A stretch of DNA of 64,000 nt from Aureimonas ureilytica (GCF_001475935.1 NZ_LDQA01000007.1:1-64000), one strand, 5' to 3'; shown: positions 54,555 through 63,602, counted from the first letter of the stretch. The notes: generated from the sequence alone by a model not told the origin. Numbers and translations are program-made.

Positions 54555-55553
54555 ATGCTCGACCTGACCCGCCTCCGGCTCGCCGCCTCCAGCCTCGCCT
54601 TGATGACGGCCCTCGTCGCCGTTCCCGCGCTGGCGCAGGACACGCCCGCGCCGGCAGCGCCCGCCGCCGCAGCGCCCGCGCCCGCCAAGCCCCTGCCGCC
54701 CGAGACGGTGCTGGCCAAGGTCGGCTCGCAGGTGATCACCGAGGCCGATCTTCAGGCCGCTTCCGCCGATCTCGCCAGCCAGTTCGGCCAGCTGCCGCCC
54801 GAGCAGCAGCGCCTCGCCGTCCTTTCGGCATTGATCGACATCAAGGCGCTGGCCGAAAAGGCGGAAGCGGCCAAGCTGCAGGACCAGCCCGATGTCGCCC
54901 GTCGCATCGCCTTCCTGCGCGAGCGCGCGCTGCATAACGCCTATTTCGAGAAGGAAGGCGTGGCCGCCATCACCGATGCCGAGCTGAAGGCGCGCTACGA
55001 CGCCGAGGTCGCGGCCATGAAGCCGGTGGAGGAAATCCACGCCAAGCATATCCTCGTTCCGACCAAGGAAGAGGCCGAGGCTGCGATCAAGGAACTCGAC
55101 GCCGGCAAGGATTTCGACGCGGTCGCCGCTGAGAAGTCCACCGGCCCGACCGGCCCGCAGGGCGGCGATCTCGGCTTCTTCGGCCCCGGCCAGATGGTGC
55201 CGCCGTTTGAAGAGGCTGCCTTCAAGCTGGAGCCGGGCACCTACACCAAGGAGCCGGTGCAGACGCAGTTCGGCTGGCACGTGATCAAGGTCTTGGAAAA
55301 GCGCAAGCAGCAGCCGCCGGCCTTCGACCAGGTGAAGGATCAGGTGCGCCAGATCGTCATGCGCGAGAAGTATATCGCCATGGTGCAGGCCGCCCGCGAG
55401 GCCGAGAAGGTCACCTATGAGGACCCCGCCCTGAAGGCGCAGGTCGAGGCCATGGAAAAGGCCATGTCGGGCGCCGCTGCCGCCGACCCGGAAGAGGCCG
55501 CCGACGAGGCCGATCAGGCCACGCCCGACGCCGCCGCCAAGCCCGCCAACTAA
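54555..55553 (+). CDS. Periplasmic peptidylprolyl isomerase (parvulin)
   Basis: A 332-residue PpiC-type foldase with a signal peptide ([20 protein letters not shown]..., cleavage after ALAQ near residue 28) and an Ala/Pro linker. An N-terminal SurA-like helical part with [22 protein letters not shown] is followed by the parvulin domain ([17 protein letters not shown], then [23 protein letters not shown] and [12 protein letters not shown], about residues 158-255). The tail is Ala/Asp/Glu-rich. Location opposite secA fits a role in folding exported proteins. A terminator follows. Confidence 0.92.
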   Translation: MLDLTRLRLAASSLALMTALVAVPALAQDTPAPAAPAAAAPAPAKPLPPETVLAKVGSQVITEADLQAASADLASQFGQLPPEQQRLAVLSALIDIKALAEKAEAAKLQDQPDVARRIAFLRERALHNAYFEKEGVAAITDAELKARYDAEVAAMKPVEEIHAKHILVPTKEEAEAAIKELDAGKDFDAVAAEKSTGPTGPQGGDLGFFGPGQMVPPFEEAAFKLEPGTYTKEPVQTQFGWHVIKVLEKRKQQPPAFDQVKDQVRQIVMREKYIAMVQAAREAEKVTYEDPALKAQVEAMEKAMSGAAAADPEEAADEADQATPDAAAKPAN

Positions 55554-55598
55554 GATTTCGGGGGCGCATATCGTGCGCTCCCGACAGCCCGTTGCAGA

Positions 55599-55624
55599 CG
55601 CCCGCGATCCCTCGCGGGCGTTTT
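55599..55624 (+). terminator. Intrinsic terminator of the parvulin gene
   Basis: CGCCCGCGA (55599-55607) and TCGCGGGCG (55612-55620) form a perfect 9-bp stem with loop TCCC, followed by TTTT and CG, 46 bases after the stop. Confidence 0.85.
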
Positions 55625-55725
55625 CGTTTCGCCAAGTGCGCCCGTTCGCTCGCCGGCCCTTGCGGCGCAGGGGCGCATCGGGCAGGAAGCGCGCGTTCGC
55701 CCCAACCTCCCAAGAGGGAACAGTC

Positions 55726-56958
55726 ATGGCCACCGCCGTTTCGCCGCTTGCGCCCAGCACCTATCCCGACATGCCCGCGATCGAGGGCGTCGCCATTGCG
55801 ACCGCCGAAGCGGGCATCAAGTATCGCAACCGAACCGACGTCTTGCTCATGCGCTTCGACGAGGGCACGAGCGTCGCCGGCGTGTTCACGACCTCCAAGT
55901 GCCCCTCGGCCCCGGTGGATCATTGCCGCCTCGCGCTGAAGGCCGGCACGGCGCGCGCGCTGGTGGTCAATTCCGGCAATGCCAATGCCTTTACCGGCAA
56001 GAAGGGCGTCGCCACCTGCGAGGCCACCGCCAAGGCCATGGCCGAGGCGCTGGGCTGCCAGCCCGAGGAAGTGTTTCTGGCCTCGACCGGCGTGATCGGC
56101 GAGCCGCTGGACGCGGGCAAGATCACCCAGCAGATTCCGGCGCTGATCGCGGGTGTCAGCGGCGCGCTGTGGCGCGAGGCCGCCAACGCCATCATGACCA
56201 CGGATACCTATCCTAAGGTCGCGACCCGGACGGTCCAACTCGGCGACGCCCAGGTGACGCTGAACGGGATCGCCAAGGGCGCGGGCATGATCGCGCCCGA
56301 TATGGCCACCATGCTCTCCTTCCTCGCGACCGACGCCAAGATCGCGCCCGCCGCGCTCCAGGCGCTGCTGGCGGAGGCCGTCGCTCCGAGCTTCAACTCG
56401 GTGACGGTGGATTCCGATACGTCCACCTCCGACACGCTGCTTCTCTTCGCCACGGGCAAGGCCGGTCATGCCGAGGTGAGCGAAGCCGCCGATCCGCGCC
56501 TTCAGCCCTTCCGCGAGGCGCTGAACGCCATGCTGCTCGACCTCGCGCGGCAGGTCGCGCGGGACGGCGAGGGCGCGCGCAAGGAGATTCAGGTCACGGT
56601 GTCGGGCGCGGTGAGTGACGCCTCCGCCAAGCGCATCGCGCTGTCTATCGCCAATTCGCCCCTGGTAAAGACGGCGGTGGCCGGCGAGGACGCCAATTGG
56701 GGCCGCGTCGTGATGGCGGTCGGCAAGGCGGGCGAGCCGGCCGAGCGCGACCGGCTCGCGATCTTCTTCGGCGATGTGCGCGTCGCCGTCGGAGGCGAGC
56801 GCGACCCGGCCTATAGCGAGGCCGAAGCTTCGGCCGAGATGAAGAAGGACGAGATCGCTATTCGCGTCGAGCTGGGTCTTGGGACCGGGCGCTGGACCGT
56901 TTATAGCTGCGATCTCACCAAGGACTATGTCGCGATCAATGGCGACTACCGGAGCTGA
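55726..56958 (+). CDS. argJ: Bifunctional ornithine acetyltransferase / N-acetylglutamate synthase
   Basis: A 410-residue enzyme that recycles the acetyl group between N-acetylornithine and glutamate. It cleaves itself between A194 and T195 in [17 protein letters not shown]; the new N-terminal threonine is the nucleophile. [17 protein letters not shown] (about residues 78-94), [13 protein letters not shown] and [17 protein letters not shown] are conserved. Whether the second activity (from acetyl-CoA) is present cannot be told. ATG 55726 has AGAGGGA upstream. The GNAT gene overlaps the end. Confidence 0.96.
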   Translation: MATAVSPLAPSTYPDMPAIEGVAIATAEAGIKYRNRTDVLLMRFDEGTSVAGVFTTSKCPSAPVDHCRLALKAGTARALVVNSGNANAFTGKKGVATCEATAKAMAEALGCQPEEVFLASTGVIGEPLDAGKITQQIPALIAGVSGALWREAANAIMTTDTYPKVATRTVQLGDAQVTLNGIAKGAGMIAPDMATMLSFLATDAKIAPAALQALLAEAVAPSFNSVTVDSDTSTSDTLLLFATGKAGHAEVSEAADPRLQPFREALNAMLLDLARQVARDGEGARKEIQVTVSGAVSDASAKRIALSIANSPLVKTAVAGEDANWGRVVMAVGKAGEPAERDRLAIFFGDVRVAVGGERDPAYSEAEASAEMKKDEIAIRVELGLGTGRWTVYSCDLTKDYVAINGDYRS

Positions 56959-57727
56959 CGCGCCGGTGAGTCTGGCCGTGGTCCGCCGCCTCGAGGCGGC
57001 GGGCTTTCGCGCCTGGCCGGCGACATCGACCTTTTTCGACGGCACATGGGCCGTGCGGCTGACGACGAGCTTTCCGGCCAAGCGCCTGAACTCGGTCAAT
57101 CCGCTCGACCGGTCGGACGACAACCGGCTCGACGAGCGGATCGAGGCGGCGCGCCTGCGCTTTGCCGAAGTCGGCAGGCCTCTCCTGTTTCGCCAGTCGC
57201 CGCTGTGCTCGCCCAGGTTGGCGGCCTATCTCGACGAAGCAGGTTGGTCCCGCTTCGGTGAAAGCGTCGTCTATATGGCCGATCTCGCCGCGATCGATCT
57301 CGACCCCGGCGTCGATCGCATCCCGATCCATGACGGGCAACGCTATCTGGAAGCTTCGCTCATCGTGCATGAGCGCCCGGCGTCGCTGCGGCCGGGCCTA
57401 GAGGAGGTGCTGAACTCGATCCGCCCGCCCGCCGCCTTCTTCATCCGCGAGGATGAGGCAGGCGCGCCGCTCGCCGTCGCGCTTGCCATCACCGACAATG
57501 ATCTCGCCGGCATTCTGGATGTGGCCGTGGTTCCCGCCGCGCGTCGGCGCGGCATGGCGCGCGATCTCGTCACCACCGCCCTGCGCCACACGATGCATCG
57601 CGGCGCGCGCACCGGCTGGTTGCAGGTCGAGGCCGACAACGAGGCCGGCCTTTCGCTGTACCACAAGCTCGGCTTTCGCGAGGCCTATCGCTATGTCTAC
57701 CGCGCGCCGCCAGGCGTCGCGGTCTGA
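56939..57727 (+). CDS. GNAT-family N-acetyltransferase
   Basis: A 262-residue protein with a C-terminal GNAT fold: [29 protein letters not shown] (about residues 180-208) is the acetyl-CoA-binding motif and [28 protein letters not shown] the last strands. The N-terminal half ([41 protein letters not shown]) is typical of the group found between argJ and mutT in rhizobia. The start is ATG 56939, overlapping argJ by 20 bases, or GTG 56966 behind GGAG. Substrate unknown. Confidence 0.87.
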   Translation: MATTGADAPVSLAVVRRLEAAGFRAWPATSTFFDGTWAVRLTTSFPAKRLNSVNPLDRSDDNRLDERIEAARLRFAEVGRPLLFRQSPLCSPRLAAYLDEAGWSRFGESVVYMADLAAIDLDPGVDRIPIHDGQRYLEASLIVHERPASLRPGLEEVLNSIRPPAAFFIREDEAGAPLAVALAITDNDLAGILDVAVVPAARRRGMARDLVTTALRHTMHRGARTGWLQVEADNEAGLSLYHKLGFREAYRYVYRAPPGVAV

Positions 57728-57759
57728 CCCCTTTCCATTTCTTCGCCGGAGCCTCTCCT

Positions 57760-58167
57760 ATGCCCACGCCTCGTCTTCTTCTCGTCGCGGCCTGCGCGCT
57801 GATCGATGCCGACAATCGCATTCTCCTGACCGAGCGGCCGGCGGGGAAGAGCCTTGCGGGCCTGTGGGAGTTCCCGGGCGGCAAGGTGGAAGCGGGGGAA
57901 ACGCCCGAGGAAACCCTGATCCGCGAGTTGCGCGAGGAAATCGGCGTCGAGACCAAGGCCGATTGCCTCGCGCCGCTGACCTTCGCCAGCCACACCTATG
58001 AGGACTTCCACCTTCTGATGCCGCTCTATGTCTGCCGCCGCTTCGAGGGCATCGCGCGCGGTCTGGAGGGGCAACAGATCAAATGGGTTCGCGCGGCGGA
58101 CCTGCGCGCCTATCCCATGCCGCCGGCGGATTTGCCGCTGATTCCGTTTCTGGTCGATCTTCTATGA
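57760..58167 (+). CDS. mutT: Nudix hydrolase, MutT type
   Basis: A 135-residue pyrophosphohydrolase. The complete Nudix box runs GGKVEAGETPEETLIRELREEIGVE (about residues 43-67, cited by position). Length, the AACALIDADNRILLTERPAGKSLAGLWEFPGG lead and the late EGQQIKWVRAADLRAYPMPPAD segment match MutT proteins that clear 8-oxo-dGTP, though other nucleotide substrates are possible. It follows the GNAT gene by 32 bases in the argJ transcript. Confidence 0.93.
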   Translation: MPTPRLLLVAACALIDADNRILLTERPAGKSLAGLWEFPGGKVEAGETPEETLIRELREEIGVETKADCLAPLTFASHTYEDFHLLMPLYVCRRFEGIARGLEGQQIKWVRAADLRAYPMPPADLPLIPFLVDLL

Positions 58168-58274
58168 GCCGCGACCAGATTCCGCTGCGTTAAGGATATG
58201 CCTTAAAACGGGCTTTACCACTTCTGGGCGAAATTGGGGCACGAAGTTCGGTCCCCTCGCGTCAGGAGGCTTGC

Positions 58275-58550
58275 ATGTCGAAGTCCCGTTCCAAACGCCG
58301 TACGCGCCGCTCGGGAGCGGGTGCCGCACTGCTGCGCGCGATGCTTCTCGTCGGCCCGCTGGCCTTGGCGATCATGGTCGGCTTGTCGCCTCGGTTCGAG
58401 CGCAGCCTGAGCGGCGATGGCATCGACATGTCGATCACCGGTTCGGTCGCGCCGTCGAGCTTCAGCTTCGCCATGGGCGCGCCGTCCTCGCCTTCCTATC
58501 TGAATTCCTGCCTGCGTTTTCCCGATGGATCGCAGAGGGGCGCATGTTGA
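58275..58550 (+). CDS. Small membrane protein overlapping the Flp pilin gene
   Basis: A 91-residue protein with a very basic start (MSKSRSKRRTRRSG), one membrane helix (about residues 16-37) and a Ser/Pro-rich outer part ending SCLRFPDGSQRGAC with two cysteines. The ribosome site AGGAGG at 58264-58269 is the strongest near this locus. Its last seven bases overlap the pilin start, so the two are coupled. I do not recognise the family. A role in pilin expression or assembly is only a guess from position. Confidence 0.7.
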   Translation: MSKSRSKRRTRRSGAGAALLRAMLLVGPLALAIMVGLSPRFERSLSGDGIDMSITGSVAPSSFSFAMGAPSSPSYLNSCLRFPDGSQRGAC

Positions 58551-58747
58551 ACGCCCTTTCCACCAGCCTGAGCCTCACCGTCAGGCGCGCTCTGACGGAT
58601 CGCTCCGGCGCGACGGCGATCGAATATGCGCTTCTGGCCTCGCTGATCGCGGTGGCGGCCATCGGCGGGTTCCAGGCGGCGGGCGTGTCCGTCTCCGACA
58701 TGATGTCCGGCGTTTCCACCAAGGTCAGCGCCGCACTGACGAACTGA
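58544..58747 (+). CDS. Flp/Fap-type IVb pilin
   Basis: A 67-residue pilin precursor. The prepilin site is RSG|ATAIEYALLASLIAVAAIGG: cleavage after G22, E27 at +5 and the hydrophobic stem after it, as in Flp pilins assembled by Tad secretion systems for adhesion. The C-terminal part is short. No tad, cpa or rcp gene is nearby, so the pilin is either a distant part of a Tad locus elsewhere or an extra pilin. AGAGGGG lies just before ATG 58544. Confidence 0.88.
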   Translation: MLNALSTSLSLTVRRALTDRSGATAIEYALLASLIAVAAIGGFQAAGVSVSDMMSGVSTKVSAALTN

Positions 58748-58764
58748 GCCGGTCTGACGGGGGC

Positions 58765-59649
58765 TCAGGCGTCGGGCTTGGGCTTTAGGGCTTCGGCGAG
58801 GCTCATCTTCGCGCTGCCGGGCTTGAGTGGCTTCTGCTGGCTGTCATGCGGACGCCAGCCCGAGACATAGACGATGTCGAACGTCGCGCGCAGACGCCCG
58901 TCCGGGTCGGCGAAGCGCTCGGCGTAGATTTCGCCCGCGCGCAGAAACAGCCTGCGTGTGGCCGGGCGGCGCGAGCGCGCGTCCAGCATGTTGGTCATGC
59001 CCATGGCGCGCAGATCGCGCATGAGGTGGAAGATCGTGTCGTAGCGAACCGTCAGCCGGTCGAGATCGATCACCGGCAGCGCGAAGCCGGTGCGCTGAAG
59101 CAGCGAGCCGATGTCGCGCATGTCGGCGAAGGGCGCGACGCGCGGCGAGGCGCCGCCCGAAAGCTCGGCCTCAGCCGCCAGCAAGCTGGCCCGCAACTCG
59201 TTCAGCGTGTCCCCGCCCAGAAGGGCGGCGAGAAACAGCCCGTCCGGCTTGAGCGCGCGGCGCACCTGCACGAAGGCTCCCGGCGTGTCGTTGGTGAGAT
59301 GCAGCGACAGGGCCGAGATCACGAGATCGACGCTCTCGTCCGCCAGCGGCAGCATCTCCTCGTCCGCCACGACGATCTCACTGCCATGCCCGAGCAGCTT
59401 CTCGTCGCGCTCGATGCGCAGAATGCGGTCCACCTGACCACCGGCGGCGAGCCGGCTCGCGAGCTGACCCGAATAGCCGGCGAGATCGACGCCCATCGCG
59501 AACCGGCGCTGCACCAGCGACAGACGATCCACCAGATCCTCGGCGACATTCTGAAGCAGGAAGTCCGCTCCGGGCTCGGCCTTGGCATGGGCACGCAGGC
59601 GGCGCTGGCCGAGAAGGGCGCGGTCGAACGGGGCAGGGGCTTCGGTCAT
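58765..59649 (-). CDS. Methyltransferase-domain protein (BioC/NDUFAF5-like)
   Basis: A 294-residue protein with FDRALLGQRRLRAHA at the start and a class I methyltransferase core: FAMGVDLAGYSGQLASRLAA (about residues 50-69), EIVVADEEMLPLADESVDLVISALSLHLTND and ALKPDGLFLAALLGGDTLNELR. This is the pattern of the alphaproteobacterial relatives of NDUFAF5, a complex I assembly factor that hydroxylates an arginine in mitochondria, and of BioC. Function here is unproven. It is divergent from comF, as is usual in rhizobia. Confidence 0.87.
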   Translation of the reverse strand: MTEAPAPFDRALLGQRRLRAHAKAEPGADFLLQNVAEDLVDRLSLVQRRFAMGVDLAGYSGQLASRLAAGGQVDRILRIERDEKLLGHGSEIVVADEEMLPLADESVDLVISALSLHLTNDTPGAFVQVRRALKPDGLFLAALLGGDTLNELRASLLAAEAELSGGASPRVAPFADMRDIGSLLQRTGFALPVIDLDRLTVRYDTIFHLMRDLRAMGMTNMLDARSRRPATRRLFLRAGEIYAERFADPDGRLRATFDIVYVSGWRPHDSQQKPLKPGSAKMSLAEALKPKPDA

Positions 59650-59857
59650 GGCGGGCTCTCGAAAGGCAAGGTCTCGGCAGGCGAAAGGCGGGACGGTCTC
59701 CGGCAAGCGCCGCAGGATGGCGCGGCGGGTCTTGCGAGTGGCCGTCAGGCCTATATCGTGAAGTCTTGGCAAGAAGGCGAACGAAATTCGCGGCGCCCGC
59801 TTGCCCATGACAACGGGCGGGCCGCTCGCGGCCCGTGGACGGGGAGGGATGGAGCCG

Positions 59858-60604
59858 ATGACGCCGATCTTGCGAGGTTGGACGCTGGTGTCGCGTTCGC
59901 TGACGCGCTTCCTCTATCCGCCCGTCTGCGCGGGCTGCGCCGTGGCGGTGGGCGAGGCGGCAGCCCTTTGCTCGTCCTGCTGGCGCAGCCTGCACTTCAT
60001 CGAGAGGCCTTATTGCGAGGCACTGGGTCTGCCTTTCTCCTACGATCTCGGCAAGGGCTTCCTGTCGGCCGAGGCGATTGCCGATCCGCCCGTCTTCGCG
60101 CGCCTGCGCGCCGCCGTTCTTTACGAGGATCTGGCGGCCAAACTGGTTTCACGCCTCAAATATGGCGACCGGACGGACCTCGTGCCTTTGATGGCCGGGT
60201 GGATGCGCCGGGCAGGGGCCGAGCTTCTGGCAGACGCCGACCTCATCGTGCCCGTGCCGCTTCATCGTACGCGCCTGTTTCGCCGCCGGTTCAACCAGTC
60301 GGCCGAACTCGCGCGGCTCCTGTCGAGCGGGCAGCCGGCTTTCGCCCCAATGGCGCTGCGCCGCGTCAAGCGCACGCGCTCGCAAGTCGGGCTCGGGCCG
60401 ACCGAGCGGCAGGCCAATGTGCGCGGCGCGTTCGAGGTGCCGGCCGCCCATCTGCCCGACATCAAGGGCAAGCGCGTGCTTCTGGTGGACGATGTCTTCA
60501 CCACGGGCGCGACCGTCTCGGCGGCCGTGCGCGCGCTGAAGCGCGGCGGCGCGCGGGAGGTCGATGTGCTCGTCTTCGCAAGGGTTGCGGCCGGGCGCGG
60601 TTGA
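59858..60604 (+). CDS. comF: ComF-family phosphoribosyltransferase-like protein
   Basis: A 248-residue protein with an N-terminal zinc-ribbon-like part (YPPVCAGCAVAVGEAAALCSSCW, cysteines at about 24, 27, 40 and 43) and a C-terminal PRTase fold with the PRPP motif VLLVDDVFTTGATVSAAVRAL (cited by its ends; about residues 207-227). VPVPLHRTRLFRRRFNQSAELAR is the usual middle. ComF acts in DNA uptake in competent bacteria but is general in others. ATG 59858 is preferred over 59849 and 59801 because GGGGAGGG lies nine bases upstream. Confidence 0.9.
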   Translation: MTPILRGWTLVSRSLTRFLYPPVCAGCAVAVGEAAALCSSCWRSLHFIERPYCEALGLPFSYDLGKGFLSAEAIADPPVFARLRAAVLYEDLAAKLVSRLKYGDRTDLVPLMAGWMRRAGAELLADADLIVPVPLHRTRLFRRRFNQSAELARLLSSGQPAFAPMALRRVKRTRSQVGLGPTERQANVRGAFEVPAAHLPDIKGKRVLLVDDVFTTGATVSAAVRALKRGGAREVDVLVFARVAAGRG

Positions 60605-60659
60605 CCGCATATGGGATGGCTGATCCGACCATCTCGCCTCGACTTGCCAAGGAGCCTTC

Positions 60660-60917
60660 ATGCCCCCCGTCACGATCTACACACGGCAGCTCTGCGGCTA
60701 TTGCTCGCGCGCCAAGCAGCTTCTCTCGTCCAAGGGCGTGAGCTTCGACGAGAAGGACGCGACCGTAAATCCCGCCTTCCGCCAGGAGATGATGGAGCGC
60801 GCGCCCGGCCGCTCGACCTTCCCGCAGATTTTCATCGGCGAGACGCATGTCGGCGGCTGCGACGATCTTTATGCGCTGGATCGGGCCGGCAAGCTCGATC
60901 CGCTTCTGGCCGCCTGA
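60660..60917 (+). CDS. grxC: Glutaredoxin 3
   Basis: An 85-residue dithiol glutaredoxin with active site CGYC at residues 12-15 (most relatives have CPYC), the cis-proline in RSTFPQIFIG and the glutathione-binding VGGCDDLYALDRAGKLDPLL end. It reduces glutathionylated or disulfide proteins with glutathione. It follows comF by 55 bases and precedes the nitrilase-like gene by 12. Confidence 0.94.
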   Translation: MPPVTIYTRQLCGYCSRAKQLLSSKGVSFDEKDATVNPAFRQEMMERAPGRSTFPQIFIGETHVGGCDDLYALDRAGKLDPLLAA

Positions 60918-60929
60918 GAGGGCTTCGCG

Positions 60930-61793
60930 ATGACCGTGTTCAAGGCCGCGCTCGTTCAGATGCGCTCCGGCGTCGATCCCGCGCGCAATGCCGAGGCGAT
61001 GGAGCGCCTTGTGACCGAGGCCGTGGCAAAGGGCGCGCATTATGTGCAGACGCCCGAGATGACCGGCATTCTCTGCCGCGACCGCCAAGTCTTTCGCGAG
61101 CATCTGAAGCCGGCCGAGGCCGATCCGGTGGTGGCTGCCGCGCGGGCTCTTGCGCGCCGTCATCGCATCACGCTGCATCTCGGCTCGACGGCGGTGGAGG
61201 CGCCGGATGGCATGGCCGCCAACCGCGCCTTCCTGATCGGACCGGATGGCGAGACGATCGAGACCTATGACAAGATCCACATGTTCGACGTCGATCTCGA
61301 CAAGGGCGAAAGCTGGCGTGAATCGGCGACCTATGTTCCCGGCGCGCGGGCGGGTCTGGCCGAGATCGCGGTGAATGGCGGTGCGGCCAAGCTCGGCTTT
61401 GCGGTCTGCTATGACATGCGCTTTCCCGAGCTTTTCCGCGCCGAGGCGCTGGCGGGCGCCGAAATCCTGACCGCCCCTGCCGCCTTCACGCGCCAGACGG
61501 GCGAGGCGCATTGGCACATTCTCCTGCGCGCGCGCGCCATCGAGAACAATTGCTTCATGCTGGCCGCCGCGCAGGGCGGGCTGCATGAGGATGGGCGCGA
61601 GACCTACGGGCATTCGATCGCGATCGACCCGTGGGGCCGGGTGCTCGCCGAGGTCGCGGGCGACGAGCCGGGTATCGCGCTCGCCGAAGTCGATACGGGC
61701 GAAGTCGCGGCCATTCGTGCCAAGGTTCCCAATCTGAAGAACCGCCGCCGTTTCGACGCGCCGGCCCCGCGCGGGGACTTCGCTCTCGCATGA
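60930..61793 (+). CDS. Carbon-nitrogen hydrolase (Nit1/omega-amidase type)
   Basis: A 287-residue nitrilase-superfamily amidase. The Glu-Lys-Cys triad is E43 (QTPEMTG), K115 (TYDKIHMFD) and C160 (GFAVCYDMRFPE). Close relatives hydrolyse deaminated glutathione (Nit1) or alpha-keto amides (Nit2). The link with glutaredoxin next door makes glutathione repair attractive, but this is inference. The DUF1178 gene overlaps its stop by ATGA. Confidence 0.93.
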   Translation: MTVFKAALVQMRSGVDPARNAEAMERLVTEAVAKGAHYVQTPEMTGILCRDRQVFREHLKPAEADPVVAAARALARRHRITLHLGSTAVEAPDGMAANRAFLIGPDGETIETYDKIHMFDVDLDKGESWRESATYVPGARAGLAEIAVNGGAAKLGFAVCYDMRFPELFRAEALAGAEILTAPAAFTRQTGEAHWHILLRARAIENNCFMLAAAQGGLHEDGRETYGHSIAIDPWGRVLAEVAGDEPGIALAEVDTGEVAAIRAKVPNLKNRRRFDAPAPRGDFALA

Positions 61794-62233
61794 TCCATTA
61801 TTCCCTGCGCTGCGAGCCGGCCGGGCACGGGTTCGACGGCTGGTTTCGATCCGGCGCCGATTTCGAAGCCCAGGCCGCGCGCGGGTTTCTGGAATGCCCC
61901 GTCTGCGGCGCGAAGGATGTGTCGAAGGCGCTGATGCGCCCGGCGGTGTCAACTTCGGAACGCGCCCTGTCGCGCCCGAGCGAGAGCGCTGCGGCGGGTG
62001 TGCCGAGTGAAGTCGCCGAAGCCATGGCGCGCTTGCAGGAGCTTGCCCGCGAGGTTCGCGCCAAGGCCGATTATGTCGGCAACGAGTTCGCCGAGGAGGC
62101 GCGCCGCATTCATTACGGCGAGGCCGAGGAACGCCAGATCTATGGCGAGGCCTCGGGCGGCGACGTGCGCGCGCTGATGGAGGAGGGGATCACCGCCATT
62201 CCCCTGCCGCCGCTGCCCGAAGACAAGAACTGA
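61790..62233 (+). CDS. DUF1178 protein
   Basis: A 147-residue protein with a zinc-ribbon-like start (MIHYSLRCEPAGHGFDGWFRSGADFEAQAARGFLECPVCGAKDVSKALM, cited by its ends) whose cysteines lie at 8, 36 and 39. The second half is helical, with VGNEFAEEARRIHYGEAEERQIYGEASG. Function is unknown. It is translated with the nitrilase-like gene, a conserved pairing. Confidence 0.9.
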   Translation: MIHYSLRCEPAGHGFDGWFRSGADFEAQAARGFLECPVCGAKDVSKALMRPAVSTSERALSRPSESAAAGVPSEVAEAMARLQELAREVRAKADYVGNEFAEEARRIHYGEAEERQIYGEASGGDVRALMEEGITAIPLPPLPEDKN

Positions 62234-62291
62234 ATTCAGACTTCGCCTCGCCGCGCGAGGCACGAGCGTCCCTGATCGCAACTCGGAAAGG

Positions 62292-62612
62292 ATGGCCGTG
62301 GCCAAGACCAAGACCTGGGCGAAGGCCCCGTCGCCCTGCATCTCCGTCTGCAAGTTTCGCGACAATGGCCATTGCATCGGCTGCGGCATGACCAAGCCGG
62401 AAAAGAAGCGCTTCAAGAAGCTCGGCGGCAAGGCCGAGAAAAAGGGCTTCCTCACGCTGCTCGTGGCACGGCTGGAGGCGTCCGGCCGGCTCGGCTACTG
62501 GTCGCGCATGTATCGCCGCCGCTGCGACAAGAAGGATCGGCCGTGCCCGCTCGACAAGCTGGACGCCGCGCCGGGCACGGAAGCTCTCGACAAGCCGCGC
62601 GTGGCTGCCTAG
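62292..62612 (+). CDS. DUF1289 protein, first of a tandem pair
   Basis: A 106-residue protein with the DUF1289 cysteine pattern PSPCISVCKFRDNGHCIGCGMT at about residues 13-34 and a basic helical middle (PEKKRFKKLGGKAEKKGF). The spacing C-x3-C-x7-C-x2-C suggests a metal site, perhaps zinc or iron-sulfur. A second cysteine pair (RRRCDKKDRPCPLDKL) lies near the end and is shared with the next gene. The start at 62292 is the first ATG after a GGAAAGG site. Confidence 0.88.
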   Translation: MAVAKTKTWAKAPSPCISVCKFRDNGHCIGCGMTKPEKKRFKKLGGKAEKKGFLTLLVARLEASGRLGYWSRMYRRRCDKKDRPCPLDKLDAAPGTEALDKPRVAA

Positions 62613-62646
62613 CTGCACGCTATGTTGTTCGTTTGGGGCGGTGGTG

Positions 62647-62934
62647 ATGAGCGTTTCTGAGGTCTGGGCCGATGCTCCGAGCCCCTGTGTCGATGTGTGC
62701 AAATACAAGCGCGCGGGGCGCTGCGTCGGCTGCATGATGACCAAGGCGGAGAAGGATTCCTTTCCGCGCTCGGGCAGCGCCGAGGCCAAGAAGGCTTTCT
62801 TCGACGGACTGATGGAGCGGCTGCGCTCCGAACACAAGAACCCCGCCTTTTGGGCCATCGCCTACAAGCGCAAATGCGAGCGCGAGGGTGTGCCCTGTCC
62901 GCTGGACGAGGAAGACGCGGAGACGGCCGGCTAA
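62647..62934 (+). CDS. DUF1289 protein, second of a tandem pair
   Basis: A 95-residue paralogue of the gene 35 bases upstream: PSPCVDVCKYKRAGRCVGCMMTKAEKDSF keeps all four cysteines with the same spacing, and YKRKCEREGVPCPLDEED repeats the C-terminal pair. The middle is less basic and has more aromatic residues than the first copy. ATG 62647 is chosen; two GTG codons just before it could also start. A strong terminator follows. Confidence 0.87.
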   Translation: MSVSEVWADAPSPCVDVCKYKRAGRCVGCMMTKAEKDSFPRSGSAEAKKAFFDGLMERLRSEHKNPAFWAIAYKRKCEREGVPCPLDEEDAETAG

Positions 62935-62999
62935 GGCCGGTTCGCTTGTGCCGGACGCGCTTAAGCGAACCGCATCAGCCTATCTTCGAAGCCACGGAC

Positions 63000-63037
63000 A
63001 AGAAAGGCCCGCCGGATCGCTCCGGCGGGCCTTTCTT
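63000..63037. terminator. Bidirectional intrinsic terminator
   Basis: A perfect 17-bp stem (63000-63016 and 63021-63037; inner part GGCCCGCCGGA/TCCGGCGGGCC) with loop TCGC lies between the DUF1289 pair and the convergent dps. The TTTCTT end serves the forward transcript and the complementary AAGAAA the reverse. Confidence 0.9.
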
Positions 63038-63058
63038 GTCTGCCTGACGAATGCCGAA

Positions 63059-63541
63059 TTAAGCGGCGGTCGTCTTCAGGTGAGCGCGGAGCATCCACGC
63101 GAACTTGTCGTGCTTCTCGATGCGGCCGGTGGCCATGTCGTTGGTCGCCCAGTCACCATGCTGCTCGGCGACCTGCGCGAGGGCCGAAAGCGTGGACGAG
63201 AGGGTCTCCTGATCCTTCATGAGGACTTCGACCATGGTCTTGGCGTCGGTGCGGCCGTCATGCTCGGGAACGGCGGAGCGCTCGAGATAGAGCGAGTAGC
63301 GGCCTTCGGCATGGGCGTCGAACGCCTTGATGCGCTCGGCGAGAAGGTCCTGAGCCTCGAAGTGATCTTCGTAGATCTCCTGGAACAGCTCATGCAGGGC
63401 GCCGAAGCTCATGCCCGTCACGTTCCAGTGGAAGTTCTGCGCCTTCAGTGTCTCGATGGCGGTCTCGGCCAGAGCCTGCGTCAGGCCATTGACGATTTCT
63501 TCCTTGGCGGTCGGTTCGATCTTCGCGGCGACGAAACCCAT
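63059..63541 (-). CDS. dps: Dps family DNA-binding/ferritin-like protein
   Basis: A 160-residue cytoplasmic Dps, which stores iron and protects DNA from peroxide. H38 (FHWNVTG), H50 (LHELFQ), D65 and E69 (QDLLAERI) of the ferroxidase site are present, but the position four residues after H50, normally aspartate, is Q54. This FQEIYEDHFEAQD version is common in Rhizobiales as far as I recall. AAKIEPTAKEEIV is a short N-terminal tail. AGGAGAG precedes ATG 63541, and two Irr-like boxes lie further upstream. Confidence 0.95.
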   Translation of the reverse strand: MGFVAAKIEPTAKEEIVNGLTQALAETAIETLKAQNFHWNVTGMSFGALHELFQEIYEDHFEAQDLLAERIKAFDAHAEGRYSLYLERSAVPEHDGRTDAKTMVEVLMKDQETLSSTLSALAQVAEQHGDWATNDMATGRIEKHDKFAWMLRAHLKTTAA

Positions 63542-63602
63542 GGGTCTCTCCTTTCGTGACGGTGGAGGTCGATGGTGATTCTGGGCAAGGCGGCCTGGCC
63601 AC

